DNA of 64,000 nucleotides from Stercorarius parasiticus (GCA_013396915.1 VWZL01000010.1:186001-250000), one strand, 5' to 3'; counted from the stretch's first letter, positions 11,130 to 23,574 are shown. Numbers and translations are program-made. Notes: generated by a model from the letters alone, not told the origin.

Positions 11130-13262
11130 AGCAGCCTTGGTTTCTATGAGGTGTCCAACCGTGGACGGTTACTACTGGCCCTATTTAAACGCTAAAGAGA
11201 CAGTGATATTGGAAGTTGCAACCAGCTTGTCTTTTTTTTTAATGAGAAAAAAAAAAAAGCAAATGGGTGGAGAGCGGTGAGGCTGGGAGGGTCCGGGATT
11301 TGCTGTGTAAAAATATTCCTCGTAAAGTACACTCTGCTGTTCGACACCTCAGTTTGTTTGGGTTTTCTTTTTTTGGCCAAGTCCAGCTTGGATTTAGTTT
11401 AGTGAAGTCATTTGCAGAAGATTCTGTGCCTTGTTTAATTTCTGTTCGTGGGGGTCGGGGGGAGGCTGGGAAGAAGAGGGGCTTCTGTGCGTTAGTTCCC
11501 TTCGGGTTTCTGTGGCTCTTCGTTTCCCCTTTCCCGGTCCCTTTCTGGAGTTGCCTGCTGGGACCCCTTGGAGTAGGTGGCTTTCTCTGAAGGTGTTTCT
11601 CTTTCTTTTTCTCTTCACCCTTTCCGTTCCGAACTCGAGCTCATCGGAGGCGAACCAGCACATTTTAGATTCCGTAGTTTGCAGTTCAGTGTGCCCATCT
11701 CCCATCCCCCTCTATCGTCCTTCAAGGCTCGGATAAGCGAAGGACGAGAACCCGTTGGTGGCTGCCCGTGTTTCAGGTGCCTGCCGTGCTGGCGACCAGG
11801 AAAGGGGCTGGAGCTCGGCAAAGGCGCTGCTCGGCCGCGGGGAAGCAGGACGGGGGGTTTCCCCCCGGAGGGATGCTGAGTCCGTCTCCCCGCCGTGCCG
11901 GGGCCCGCTGCGTCCCGCTGCCAGGGGCCGGAGGAGGCAGAGCCCCCAGCTCCAGCCGTCCTCTCCCATCCCACCGCGGCCATGGGTGACACGTCCCCCC
12001 CCAGCGCAGGAGCCGAGCGGCCGGACCAGCCAAACTGCCTTTTTTCTACCCGCTCAGTCAAACGTGGGAATTCGCGTTAAAATGACAGTGCTAACTGACT
12101 TACAAAGCCATAGGTGAAAAGGAGAATCTAGGTAAATTAGAATCCGCAGTGACAGGTAGCTGACCGCGGTGAGAAGACGGTATTAAAATTATATATGCTG
12201 AATTTTTTTTTTTGGTGAGTAATCTTGGATTTCAAGCGGTACTTTTTTTTACTGTGTTTATGTGGAAAATGTATGCTGATTTATTTAAGGGAAACATTAA
12301 TCTTAGCGTCAGGTTGGGGGTTTTTTTTAGGGGTGTCGGGGGAAGCGTTTGCGTGCATTTTGGTTTGGTTTTTTTTTTTTTTTAATTGTTGTTTTTGGCA
12401 GAACCATTACAATGCGGGAGTCCTTTGGGAACGGGATGGCCTGACGGCAGAGCGCGAGTCCATTCTCCGGCAGTCTTCTGTCTTTCCCCTTTTCACGAGA
12501 AGAACCTCGCCGAAACACCCTTTGTTTTTTCCCCGAGCAGATTTTGTCGAGCGCAGCTCTTTTCTGAGCCTTCAGCACCATCGCCACCCCGCGTCCCGGC
12601 GAGAAGCCACCGGCGCGGGGGGGCCGGGGGGCTTTCGCGGTACAAACGTGCGCGGGGGCGGGATCGGCAGCCTGGTTTTGAGCAGCCCATCTTTGTTTTG
12701 GAAGTGTACAGTAGTGCAGTGTTACCGATGTAACTTTGACTTACAATGTTGACATGTCTCAGGTTCATGTGTTTTGATTGGTGTTTTCCGTCTCAGGTAG
12801 ATTGCAAAATTTCGGCCCCACACATTGGAAAAAAAAAAAAGAAAAACAGGATAAAAAACAGGAAATTACGAATTTTAGTTGTATATCGGTTTATGTATTT
12901 TTTCTTCAGTATACAGTGCACTGTTTGAAATGTATTGTTGAGTATTACTTTGTACAGCTTTAGATCATTAGGATTTTGAAGCGTGAAGAAAGAACAACCT
13001 TGTTTAAAGGTGTATTACAAATGAAGGAGGCGGAACCGATGCTAAACAACCTTGTTCTTTATTCACCCGGCCTTTTCATTTTTTCCCCTTAGGCCAGTTC
13101 TGTTTCAACGTGTCCATGGAAGATGTGACAATGTAAGAAAATACATATCCATCTGTTCCCATTCACATTTTGTATTGGTTCATGTATACCATTTTTACAA
13201 AGGAAAAGAAGTACTATAAAATATCTGTCTTCTTAATAAAAAAAAATTAATGTTACAAAACT
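11130..13262 (+). other. CADM1: CADM1 3' untranslated region
   Basis: The UTR runs from the TAG to shortly after the AATAAA at 13235. It includes poly-T runs (for example 12369-12383), GC-rich islands near 11800-12010 and 12580-12680, and an AT-rich distal half (12690-13260) that looks like the better conserved part. The distal part contains the palindrome CAGTGCACTG at 12914-12923, which includes a TGCACTG match to the miR-148/152 seed. An ATTAAA at 12182-12187 could be a weaker proximal poly(A) signal. The end position is inferred, and the whole UTR is assumed unspliced. Confidence 0.75.
13235..13240 (+). terminator. CADM1: Polyadenylation signal AATAAA of CADM1
   Basis: A canonical AATAAA lies 2.1 kb after the stop codon at the end of the AT-rich distal UTR, followed by an A-rich stretch. 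The sequence becomes GC-rich intergenic soon afterwards. It is the first canonical hexamer I see downstream of the stop codon, which supports it as the main site. Confidence 0.65.
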
Positions 13263-15690
13263 CCAGCTGGTTTTGCACTCTTTATGCCATGTCGCGACAG
13301 AGACGATAACGGGCCGTCGTCTCGGGTGAGTTTGTCTGCGGGCTGGGCCTTGCTGTGCGCTCGCTCCGGTCGCGTCTTCCCGTGCTGGGTACCTGCCTTG
13401 GTGTTTTCTGACAGAGAACATTGACCCGTGGCTGGTATCTCAACCTTCCCGAGCTGCTGGAGGGGGCGGCCCCGTACACAAGCTTTTAACAGCAGACAAG
13501 TATTTCAGTGCTACGATGGCAGGCGAGCGTTGAAATACGCGACCCCCTCTGCCCCATTCCGATCTCCAGTGCCGTTCCGCCTGTTGTCAGGTTTTCTTGT
13601 GTCTCCCTTTAAAACGCTGAGGATTTCAGAGTCATCATGTGGGATGTCGGTTCGCCTCGGAACACCCAGCCCCAGTGAAAAATACCGCCAGGAGGAATCG
13701 GCTTCGCCGCCGCTCGCCCTCAGAGGAGCCATCCATGATCCCGGCGTCCCTTCCTCCTCCCGCGTTTCCCTTCGCCGCGTCTCCTGAAATGGGGTTACGA
13801 GGCAGCTGCAGTGCCGAAATTAGAAGCATCAATCTTTTATGTTTGGGACAAAGGAGGAGGAGAACGACGATGGCTTGCTGCTGAGGAGCTGCTACCGAGA
13901 GAGACGCTGCCGTAGTGCCCGTGCGTACGTGAGCCGTACTAGACTGTGAGGAGCCGCGCGCCTGGGCTGGAGCTGGTGGTGCTCCCCAGCTGGCATTCGG
14001 CGCTCTCGAGCACTTGCTGCTTCTAATATAGGTATTTGGGAAGCAAAGTTGTTCTTAGAGAAATTGTGACAGCGAGGGAAAAGCTGTAGGGCAAGCCAGA
14101 GAGAGCAGCTGTTCTTAGGTGGAATGGGTGTGAGCGTGTGTTCTTCCATTGGGGACTATTTTTTTATTATTTCAATTGGCAAGAGATTTTCCATCGCAGG
14201 TCCCCGATGCTGGTGCGTGATGCTTTTTCCCGTGTGGAGCCACACGTGCTGTCGACAGCAAGGTTACGGCATTGGAGACACAGACGCATCCCTTTCCCAC
14301 CGGGTCCTTCCCCTATCCCCAAGCCCTTTACGATCGCGGTAATTTGGGTGGTGGCATTTCCAAGTGGCACAGCTCAAATAGAGTGATTGTTTGGGTTATT
14401 GTTCAGCCCCATTCCACCATGGCGTCTGGTGTGTTCTGCCTGGATGTAGCAGCGGTCGCGGGAGCAGCGCTGCCAGTGTGGGCCAGACACGGTCCCTCGT
14501 AGGTCCCGCCTGGGGCTGCCCAGACGCTCTCGCTCGGGGGAGGGATGAAGGGGCTGAGGTGTTAACGGCGCATCCTCAAGTCTGTCTGGGACCTCTTGGA
14601 TTTTGAGTGGCGTTGGGAGAAAAGGCTGGTCCCCACCGCAGGGCGTGCGGAGCATCTCCAGGCTGCAGTAGGTACAGCCGGCGCACGTCGCTTGTCTAGG
14701 CACACAGATACCCCAGCGGTGAGTATGCCGCGAATACCACAACCGGATTTACCCCCCGACTCGCTCTGTCGTGAGATGCCTTGAGTATCCCTCTCTGGGT
14801 GCTGCAATGGGGACAGGCTCTTTGAAATCCCTAATTTGACGCGTTGTGTCGCTGGAGTCGTCACTCCTTCCCGAGGGCTCTGAGCCGGGACTGATGCCGC
14901 GGTCTGTCTCCGATCACACTCCCGCTGCTGCTGCTCGGCGGCAGTAGTTCCCCATGACGTGGTGTGCGCGGGGGCGACCTGCCCAGCGGCGACGCCAGCC
15001 TGGCAGGGCAGAGCGGGCTGGGGCCAGGACGGGACGCCGTTGGTTGCGGCCCCTTCTCCTTCCCAGAGCTAAACCCATGAAAGCGGGGTTGAACATTAAT
15101 CGCCCATGAGGAGTCCAGTGATGAGCATCGCTCGGGGAAACTGCTGCCAGCCCCAGCTTTTCTGGGAACAAATTGGCCGCGTGTCAGAGGGCTCATGATT
15201 TATTTGCGGCCATGTGCGGCTCGCTCATCCCGCCCTGGATCCGGCCGTCCCCGTTGCCGGTGGCTGTGCCAGCGCTTGCGCGGCGAAGGCAGCGTGGTTG
15301 CTTTGTGCTCGGGCTGCGTGACCTTTGCCAACGCTCTGGACCCCCGTCCTTGCACAGCCCGGCCGTTTCCCCACCCGGCTGCGTTCAACCGCTGCTGCCT
15401 TTCATCTCGGCGATTTCACGCCGCAGCATCCATCTGTTTGGGAAAGGAACCCAAGCAGGGAGTGCCGCTGGCAAAGATCGCAGAAACAACCACAACTCGG
15501 CTGCATCTTCAAAAGGTTCTCATTTCTACCTCGTTGTGTCCCTGGGAACGAGGAGGTCTGCGTGGACGACCGGTTTTCCCCGTGTCCCCCCTTCCGTCCT
15601 CGGCCACGCAGAGCTCACCAGCCAAACCACCTGGTGTCCGGCGTCCCGGAAGGTCCCAGCTTCCGCGGCCCCAGGGGTTCCCAGGAATTA
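13263..15690. other. Intergenic, no feature recognised
   Basis: This GC-rich to mixed sequence directly follows the CADM1 3' end. Open frames on both strands overlap one another and match no family I recognise. I see no RNA gene or repeat of note. Confidence 0.6.
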
Positions 15691-16240
15691 AAATAACAAA
15701 GTCTGCAATTTATCCTACTACTAGTCCACATCTTTCAGCTTTTTAAGGGTTATTTAGTAGCACTTTTCTTCCCATTTCCTACTCCTACCGAAACACTTTG
15801 GTTCTTTGCTCTTCTGGCAAATAGATGAAAAGAAACTGTAAATCCCTTTCTTGGTTAAATGCTTTGCATGAACTTTTCAGACATGAAGATACAGAAACAT
15901 CGCTGGGGAAAGCTGAAAACAGTAACATTAAAAAACTAGTCTTGGTGAATCACGTACCCGTAAGTGACCAACTGCAGAAACGTTTTCCCTTTGGATGTGA
16001 CCCTTCAGCTGTTGAGCCTTTGTCATTAAAAGGACACTTCTAGGTTTTTACGAAATTGAAGAAAATCATCATTACTTAAAATAAGAATGTAGCGTTTGCC
16101 CTGAACTTAACATTTTCACAAGTTGCAGAAGTCACTTGGTCCTAATTGCACAATTCTTTTATTAGGTAGGTAATACAATTCTTAATTTATTTTTTTTTAA
16201 CCAAATATAGGGAGGAATTATTTTAACCTAGTAACCGAGT
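15690..16240. promoter_or_regulatory. AT-rich block with exon-like segment; candidate conserved element
   Basis: This is an AT-rich interval of low repetitiveness in GC-rich surroundings. Within it, 15825-15959 is open for 45 codons (starting MKRNCKSLSW), preceded by a pyrimidine-containing stretch ending AATAG and followed by ACCC/GTAAGT, a strong donor sequence. It could be part of a non-coding RNA or a conserved enhancer. No protein family is recognised. Confidence 0.25.
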
Positions 16241-17181
16241 CTGACTTGCACAGTCACCGCCTTTTCTGCCAGGCTGCTGTTGCTAACAGTCCAGGCCTTG
16301 AACGCTTAGGGCACATGAAGTCATTAGCGAGAAATGCCACGTTCACTCCCAGCCGGCGGAAGGTGCCGAGCGCCGGTGACTGCGATGCGGCTGCTGCTGG
16401 GGGCCGCGAGGAGCTGGGGGAGGCGTGGGGCTGGCGTCGATCCGCGCTGCCCGGCCGCTTCTCATCACAGGGGCCTGACAAGGGGCTAAGAGCTTTTTCT
16501 GAGGCTCCAATCCCATTTTGTAGGCGGCGGCGGCCTGGGATCACGCCCGCTCCCGCAGCATCCGTTGGGAACGGCGCTCCCCCCCTGGCTGGGGGGCAGC
16601 AGCGATGGGGGGGATGCCAGACCCAGCCCCATCCCACTCCCCAGGGACCAGACCTTGTGGGTCTGCACCTCGTACCCCGGTGAGCGGAGCGCTGGGAACA
16701 TGGCATACGGAGGGTCGGAGCGAGCCTGGGCAGCGCGGCTCAGCCCCTGCGCTCAGCCAGGCCGTAACTCCGGTGGGTCCGATCCGGCAGCAGATTATCT
16801 CCCTCGCACGCATTACCCTCCTCTGAGTTTAAATAAGCGCTGCTTTAGCTGGCGGTGTAATTGCAGTGAAGGGGAAAAGCCAAATTCCATCACTCGGGCT
16901 AATATTTTAACATCTGAATGAGTACAACTTAGAAAATAATGTCAGTCTAATGGCCAATAGAAGTTTAAACCGCCCTTGTCCTGTTCCAGAAGGCAGCCGG
17001 GGAGGCATTCCCTGCTGTATGCCAGAGCTCTCCCCTGAAAAATGTGGGTGTGCGGTCAGCAGGGTGCCGGGGTTTGAGCTCGTAGGGAAGGTACGGAAAG
17101 GTGACTGCGGGGGGGAAGCTCTGCCAGCCCGGCTGCTGTCCTGCGGCCTGCGAGCCTCCTTGCTAAACGTAGTTAAAGAAG
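16241..17181. other. Intergenic, GC-rich then AT-rich
   Basis: The sequence is GC-rich to about 16810, then an AT-richer block (16820-16980) with scattered TAAT motifs. There is no gene, RNA or mobile element I can support. Confidence 0.5.
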
Positions 17182-17277
17182 TAAACTTCAGTTGAATAGA
17201 TAAACTTCAGGGAAACAAACAAACTTTAGCGAAACAAACAACCTTTAGTTAAATATATAAACTTTAGTTTATACAGG
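17182..17277. repeat. Diverged minisatellite, unit about 19-20 bp
   Basis: About five degenerate tandem units are built on AAACTTYAG followed by GTTGAATAGAT- or GGAAACAAAC-like tails. Units start near 17182, 17201, 17221, 17240 and 17259. The array is A/T-rich on this strand and ends at TTTATACAGG. Confidence 0.75.
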
Positions 17278-19609
17278 ATATATATAGGAAGAGCTGGGTC
17301 CGGAACAGCCAGGAACAGCTGGGTCGGGGGGGGGCAAGCAGAGGGGCGATTGCTTCCAGTTTGGGTGCTTGGCCGGTACAAAACCCGCAGAGCTGCCCCG
17401 GCGCACGGGCAGGCGCAGCTATTTATAGCGGGATGGGCCAGCTTTACTGCCAGGACTTGCAAAAACCACCGAAGCAAGGTAAGAGCAGAGCAATCCCTCG
17501 CCATACAGGCTCTCCCAGGGAGAACCCCTCGGAGACGCCGCGGGATAGGGACCTTCGCAGCTCTGCTGCCGGCGGGTGCTGGGCAGGCGGACCCCGCGCT
17601 CGCTCGGGTCAGGATGTCTCCCCGTCCCGTGTAAGCTCCGCTCCTCGCTCACCCCTCCGGGCTTCTCCTCGCCCCTCCTTGGCGCCGTTTCACTCCCGCT
17701 CGCCAGCCTGGATGTGGCCGGACGGATGGACTCCCTGGCTCTGCTCCCAAGAACCCGGCAGCGCCTCACGCGGTCGGGCAGGCGCGGGCTGCCGAGCTCT
17801 CCCAGCCCTTCTCCCTCTCAGCTCAGGCCTGCCTAATTATCAGCGGGTTTAAGCCACGTGCCTCTGCCTGTTACCCCGCAACCCATGTTCTCCTGGCCCC
17901 GTTTCTTATCCTGTTCTGCAGGGCAACAGCGGGAGCGCTGTAAGGAATAGACCTAGAGCAGTGCAGGATGAATAGGAATAAAGAACATAGCTAGAACAGA
18001 AAAGCAGAATATAGATAGAAGGGGTCTGGATAGATGCAATTCGGCAGTTGCTCAGCCGGCAGCGGCAGAAATGAAAGGCCGGGAGGAACCGCGGGCGCTT
18101 GGCAGCCTGCGAGGGGTTTGGGAGAACTCTCACCTCCGGGTGGAAGGGGAACTGAGCCCCGGCAGGAGAGGGGGGGTGTTGGGCTGCCCCATGCAGCTTC
18201 GTTCCTGTCCGAGGACTGTGCTGTAAGCAAGACCCGCTTCTGCCCCCCCGTTTCCCCCCCATCTAACGGCTTTGTGGAGCCGCTTGAGGCCGTCGTCCCA
18301 GGAAGGGGGTGACCCCCCGCTTCCCCCAAAACGGCTCCGCACGCAGAGACTCTCATGCCCTTCTGCACTTTGCTGGGCTGGAGTCTTCCTTTTCTGCTTC
18401 CATGTCGCTCCCCACGAGGTGAGGGAGGTTTCCTCCATCTCTGAGTACAAAGCGGGAAGGAGTCCCTGGTGTGTGAAAAGACCCTGAGACACAAAGTGCT
18501 GGGAAGAGCAGGGACGGCTTTAAAGACCCCCTGGCAGTCTCTGATGCTCCGTTTGACCTTGAGCGCTTTCTGGAAATCCCAGTTTCCTCTGAGTGGCTTA
18601 AACAGAGACATGCCTCGTGTCCCGACAGTAGCGGTGCAGTCCTTCACCTCTCCGCCAGGTCCCGCACGCCGGCTCTCAGCATCCTCTGGAATGAGTGTGA
18701 TTCCCTCCCCTTCCCCAACACCACGCGGATCCCTCGCTGCCTTTGCTCCTCTGCGACCCTACCTGTGCAGCCCGGGTGTTGACGGCTGGCTGTTAACAGC
18801 TGGGATTTGGGATACAGAGCCTTCTGCTCGCATACCCCAGGTTAAGCATCCCTCCCGCGCGGCGCCATCCCTGCCCCGGCAGCCCTGCCCTCTCCCTCCT
18901 TGCTGCGACAAGCAGGGCCAGTGTCGCCTGCGTCACCTTGCCCGCCCGGAGCAGACGGACATGAAATGAGCACGCGTGAGATATGAAGGCTGCCGGGAGG
19001 AAAGGGAATATTTGATCAGATGCCCCCCACTCCTCCGCACCGGGCTCGCAGCATCCCAGGGGGCTGGCACCTCGCTGCCTGCCCCGCTCCCGGCTGCGCG
19101 GCGGCTTGGCAGCGGCTCCGCAAAATGGCAGCAGCAGAGGAGTTTCAATGGGATGGGGAAGGTTTTCTCCAGCCTGCGCCTCTCCGTGTGCTCGCCTTCC
19201 TCTGCTCCTTCACACCCCCTCTCTGCTCCATCCCCGCTCCGCTGCATGTCGATGCCTGTGATCCGCTTTCACGTTCCCTTCCCCGCCGGCTGTGCCTGCC
19301 CTTTGCCTCTCACCAGGACGGGGGGTGCTGCCCGGTGCCCCCCTCGCTGGGGCGAAAGCCCGCGACTCCGTCCTGCCTCTGCAGCCGTGCCCCGTATTCG
19401 TGCCGTGCCCCAGGCGTTCATGTTTTGGAGGCTCTTCCACGCTTCCCAGCCCAGACCCCAGCATCACCACCTCCTCCTAGAGTCCCTTCAATGAGTCCGC
19501 CGGAGCCACCGGTCCAGTGTGAGACTTCACACTATCTGGGACGATTCCTTTTTTCCTAGCATTGGAAAACAGCCTTTTAACACAGGAGCAAGCTGCAGCC
19601 CGGGCGTAG
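17278..19609. other. Intergenic GC-rich sequence, no gene recognised
   Basis: This is largely GC-rich, with overlapping open frames on both strands that reflect base composition. A short repeated AACAGCTGGGTC-like motif occurs at 17290-17330. No other structure is seen. Confidence 0.5.
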
Positions 19610-19741
19610 CATCCCAGGGATCCCATCTATCCCAGAGGTGCCGTCCATCCCAGGGATCCCATCCACCCCAAGGATCCCATCCATCCCAAGGATCCCATCC
19701 ACCCCAGGGATCCCATCCACCCCAGGGGCGCCATCCGTCCC
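19610..19741. repeat. 18-bp minisatellite (about 7 units)
   Basis: This is a tandem array of an 18-bp unit resembling ATCCACCCCAGGGATCCC, with point differences between copies. In one plus frame it reads as repeated GSHPPQ and in the minus frame as GWMGSL. This is a consequence of the 18-bp period and is not evidence for a protein. Confidence 0.9.
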
Positions 19742-22220
19742 CAAGCCCTAGCCCAGGGGTGAAGCTGGTGGTGTTCCCAAAACAGCTCCCATGTCACGGG
19801 GAATTCGCTCCCAGCAGGGGACAGGGTGCCCGAGCACCGCTCCGAGCATGGCCGGGAGGTGCCGGCAGCCCCCGGAGCTCTCCTTCCCCGGCCGTCCCTG
19901 CCTGTAATCAGCCCGATTGTGTCTGGATAATTTTCCCTTCTCTGGGTAATGCTGCTGTTGAGCAGGAACGAGGAGAATGGCAGTGTTTTTCTGTGACTAA
20001 GAAAAGGTGTACGTGGCCTTGATTGCAAATGAAAAATTAAGGCCCCATGTCTCGCATTCATTCCTACTTGATTACACACCGGTACGTAAACAAATCTTCA
20101 CCCTGTTGCCTGAGGGGTGTCAATGATCTACCTTTTCTTTCGCTCGCCTCTCCTCCAGCAAATCTATAATGCATTTAATCTTCACCAGTCACTCTCCTCA
20201 GTTTTTAAATGTCTAATTTGCTGCCGAGCGCAGCTCCAATTCTCCCTGTGCTGCTGCCTTAACTCTCTGGTTCGTGTTTGCCCGATGGCTTGTCTGCTCC
20301 GATGGCGAGCCCGGGGTGGAGCTGATGCTCTGGGGAGAGGGACCGGCAGAGGGGCAGAGGCTTCCCAGCATCACTCCCAGCATCCCAGTAAGGACCCCTG
20401 TGCACTGGGAGATGACCAGTTTGGCTCGGGCTGCGAGCAGGCTGCTTTCGAGCCAGGCTTGACCAAACTTCACGGGTTTGTCTGCAAGTGCTCAGACTCT
20501 TGTCAGCTCTTCCAGGGGCTGCTTGGGCTTGCCTTAGCAGTATTAACATTTGGGGTGCTCACAACTAGAGGCAGAGCCGGTGCTCTTCCAGCAGCGGTGT
20601 GAGCTGTGCAGCGCTTCGAAACTGGGGTCACAGGGGCTCCTGTGCAGTCCCACCGCAGCAACGCAGGTTTTAGCGCTGCTGCTGTGATGGCACCTCTAAG
20701 GCCACCAGCCTGCCAAGCCCGGGTCGGGGCTACCAGCCGCGCGCCTTTCTGGAGTGCACGTGGCCAGCACGGGGTTTGCAGTGGCTAGCGGGGAAGGCAG
20801 GTTGTTTTCTGCACAACGCGGGCAAATGTTTTCTGCGCACTTCAGGCGAACCAGCAGGATTGGTACGAGGGGAGGAAAACGGGGTTTCATGCCTGATGCA
20901 TGGCGCTTCCCAGGGGCAGCAAGTGCTCCCGGCCTTCCCCGGTGCGGGAACAGCCTCCCCAGCATCCCCCCAGCAGCGTGAGCCGCGGCGACGGGGATGC
21001 CGGAGCGGCTCCGTGTCTGGCTGCCCCCGCCCAGCTGGGGCCAACTCCCAGTTCCACACCTGCGGGTGCTTAGTGCTCAGCCCCAGCAGCCCCTGGGCGG
21101 TGCAGCAGGGGGGCAGGACGGGGCTCTGCAGGTAAGGGGTGTTTTGGGGGGGCTTGGGGTGTGCCTGGACGTGCTGATTGTCGGGGGAGGGGGCAGATAT
21201 GGCTGGGGGTCTGTGAAGCCGCGGGGAGAGGCCCCCCCTCTTTACCAGGTGCCCGCGGACCTTTGGGGATTGCGTTTGCCTGTGGCTGTGTTGCAGCAGG
21301 GGGTGGTGTGTTGCTTGCCTGGGTGTGTGTATAAAAGCAAACCTGGGACGTGTGTAATTTGGAAGACCAGCGAGTCGCGGGAGGGAAATTAACGCTGCAG
21401 TAGCCTGGCAAGCGGCGAATTCAGCAGCAGGCGGCTGGAGCGGTTTAGGAGGCAGTTTCGCAGTGATGTGTGGGGAGAGGAGCAGTGGGGGGCAGGACCC
21501 GCTGAGGATGTGCCACCCTTTGTGTGTTCAATGGAAACTCCGTATGTTTTCACCGCTCGGGCCGGCAGCTTTCCCTGTTGGGAAAGTTGGGAGCAGACCA
21601 TGCAAAGCATTCCCAGCAACAGTCCTTGCGGCCCGGAGGAGCTGTTGTTACTTAGCACCACGGCAGTCAATGTCTTCACGCTGGCTGCGTCAGCCGGTCC
21701 GTGCCGCGTGTGGGGGATGATTATTCCTGCATGGGCATCTCCCCCATGGAGGCCGTCTCCTGGCTGCGCCTGATGGGAGCACTTTCTGCCTCCTTTAAGC
21801 CGTTTCTGCTGCTGTGTTGTCTCTGGGGCACCCGATTCCCCACCACGGGCCCCTGCCCACCTCCGGCCGCAGGCCACAGAGCAGAGCGAGGCACAACACG
21901 GCTTCTGAACCAGAAACCTACCCCGGGCTTAAGAGAATATTTAACACAGTTTTTTCGTGTATGTTCTGTGCACGCTTTTCTGGTCCAACAGGAGACGCGC
22001 TCTCCTCTTGCCCCCGCGCACGTAGAGCTTGCTCGGAAGGGCTGCCAGCCCTGCGCGCTGCCCCCAGCCTTGGCGATGGGCTTCTCCCAGGGAGCTGCCC
22101 CGGGCTCCAGGCGCTTCCAGCACACGGGGACGGAGCGAGACAACAGCACCTTTTATTTTTTCTTCCTTCCCCGGGTTGTTTCTTCGGCTGTACGTAGGTG
22201 AGCAGAGCGGGGACCTGCCC
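19742..22220. other. Intergenic, no feature recognised
   Basis: This is mixed to GC-rich sequence with no recognisable exon, RNA gene or mobile element. Open frames overlap on both strands. Confidence 0.5.
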
Positions 22221-22637
22221 CGGGGGCTGCAGTTTGCCCCGGGGGGCTGCGGGAGCCGGGAGGGGGATCTCGGGGTGCAGCTGCGGGGGCAGAAGCTGCT
22301 GCCCCCAGGGCAGGGTAACGCCGTGCCCGTGCTCAGATTCTCGCTTGCTTTGCTGAGATTTCTCAGCCCGTGTTTGAGATGTGCTTGTGAGGCGAGTCTG
22401 CTCGCAGCGATGCCTATTCAGGTTATCAAACTCTCCATAAAACTTGCAAGACATCTTCTTGCGCGCGTGTGTATATATATATGCTGCTTTTTTTATATAC
22501 TCCATTGAGGTCTGAGGCTTTTTCTTCCACTAGCTTTTATCTAGTCATGACTCCTACAATATTTAATCCTTATCAAAAACTGTAAGCCTTGTATTTCTTT
22601 TATGGGTCAGCTGTTCACCCTTTTCCCTTGGTGTTCT
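22221..22637. repeat. Assembly duplicate, copy A
   Basis: This 417-bp block is repeated at 23576-23992 with one difference (C at 22240, T at 23595). It ends exactly at a single N at 22638. Near-identity plus junction Ns point to an allelic contig overlap that was not collapsed. Confidence 0.9.
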
Positions 22638-22638
22638 N
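22638..22638. other. Single-N contig join
   Basis: One ambiguous base sits where duplicate copy A stops and unrelated sequence begins. In the second copy the sequence continues differently (CGCTGGCGCTGG), so the join is suspect. Confidence 0.85.
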
Positions 22639-23574
22639 TCTGCCCGTCAACATTTGTCCAAATGACAGGCAAACAAATCAGAGCTCCGCAGGCTGATAGC
22701 AGGCACGTCAGCCTGGCAGAGAGTAAATGGTTGTGCGAAAGGGATGTTGGAAATTTCCATCGCCAGGCGGAGTGTCCGGGAAGGTTGTGGTCCATGGCTC
22801 GGGCCAGACTGGTGCTCTCCTCTCTTTGCATAACCCCGTTTCTCCCACAGAGAGATCTGGGCATTGTGGGAGCTTAAATTCAGACACCTGCATCGTTATG
22901 GATGCAGCCACGACCTCCGCCAGCCCGAGTCCGGCACCGGGGTCCCATGCAGGCGGGAGCCTGCGGGTGGTACGCAGGGAGCCTGGGCTTCCCAAAAAAG
23001 CTTGGACCTTCAGCAGTGTCAATATCTGGCTGAAAGGCGAAATACCCGCTGCTCTCATTGTCATCTTCACTGTCTAGAAAGTCTTCATTCAGAATTGAGA
23101 TGAATAAAAGATTAGCGTTACAGGGGAGAGACAGCACCGACAGTCAAGGCGATCCACAGAATTTACTATATACATGGCAGGGGTGTAAATCCGGAGGAGA
23201 TAAGTGCTACCTACCATCCCAAACCTGGTTTAAAGATCCCCCGTGCAGCCTCTAGTCCTTCTTGGGGCGCAGAGGGAGAAAGGGGGTGGAGGAGCATCCT
23301 TCGGAGGATTCCTGCCTTCTCTGAGGCGGGCGTCCCAGGGATGGTGGTGCACGAGGGAAGCAAGACCTGGAGCCGCTGCCGGGGCCGGGGCAAGGGAGGA
23401 ACGTTGTATTTGGGGATATACGAGTGCTTACTGGTTTTTTAGACCCTACGTGCTTGAACAGCAATGAATATTTCATGTCTAAAGCACTATCTGAAGCGTG
23501 GGCAGGCAAAGACTCTCTTCTTCTTCTCCCCCCTCCGCCCCTTGCTCTTTTTTTTTTTTTTTTTTTTCCCAAAG
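22639..23574. other. Contig segment between the duplicate copies
   Basis: This 936-bp segment ends with 20 Ts and CCCAAAG. The same poly-T/CCCAAAG edge restarts immediately after the N gap at 24666-24691, so the true continuation of this segment is probably the sequence after the gap. No gene is recognised in it. Confidence 0.6.

Larger units (their letters stand above)
1..13262 (+). other. CADM1: 3' portion of CADM1 gene (partial, 5' part upstream of window)
   Basis: This span covers the last introns, the last recognised coding exons and the 3' UTR of CADM1, an immunoglobulin-superfamily adhesion protein of epithelia, synapses, testis and mast cells. The assignment rests on three exons at 641-694, 9633-9764 and 11011-11129. 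They join in consistent phase 1 and encode the known juxtamembrane, transmembrane and cytoplasmic sequence almost residue for residue. The signal peptide, the V- and C2-type Ig domains and the Thr-rich stalk are not in the window and must lie upstream on this strand. The left edge is therefore an intron, and the right edge is my estimate of the cleavage site after the AATAAA at 13235. Paralogues CADM2-4 are less likely because the cytoplasmic tail matches CADM1 specifically. Confidence 0.93.

Noticed and set aside
19519..20022. Open frame with GSHPPQ repeats suggesting a repeat protein
   Set aside because: The repeats are produced by an 18-bp minisatellite; there is no start context, domain or transcript sign.
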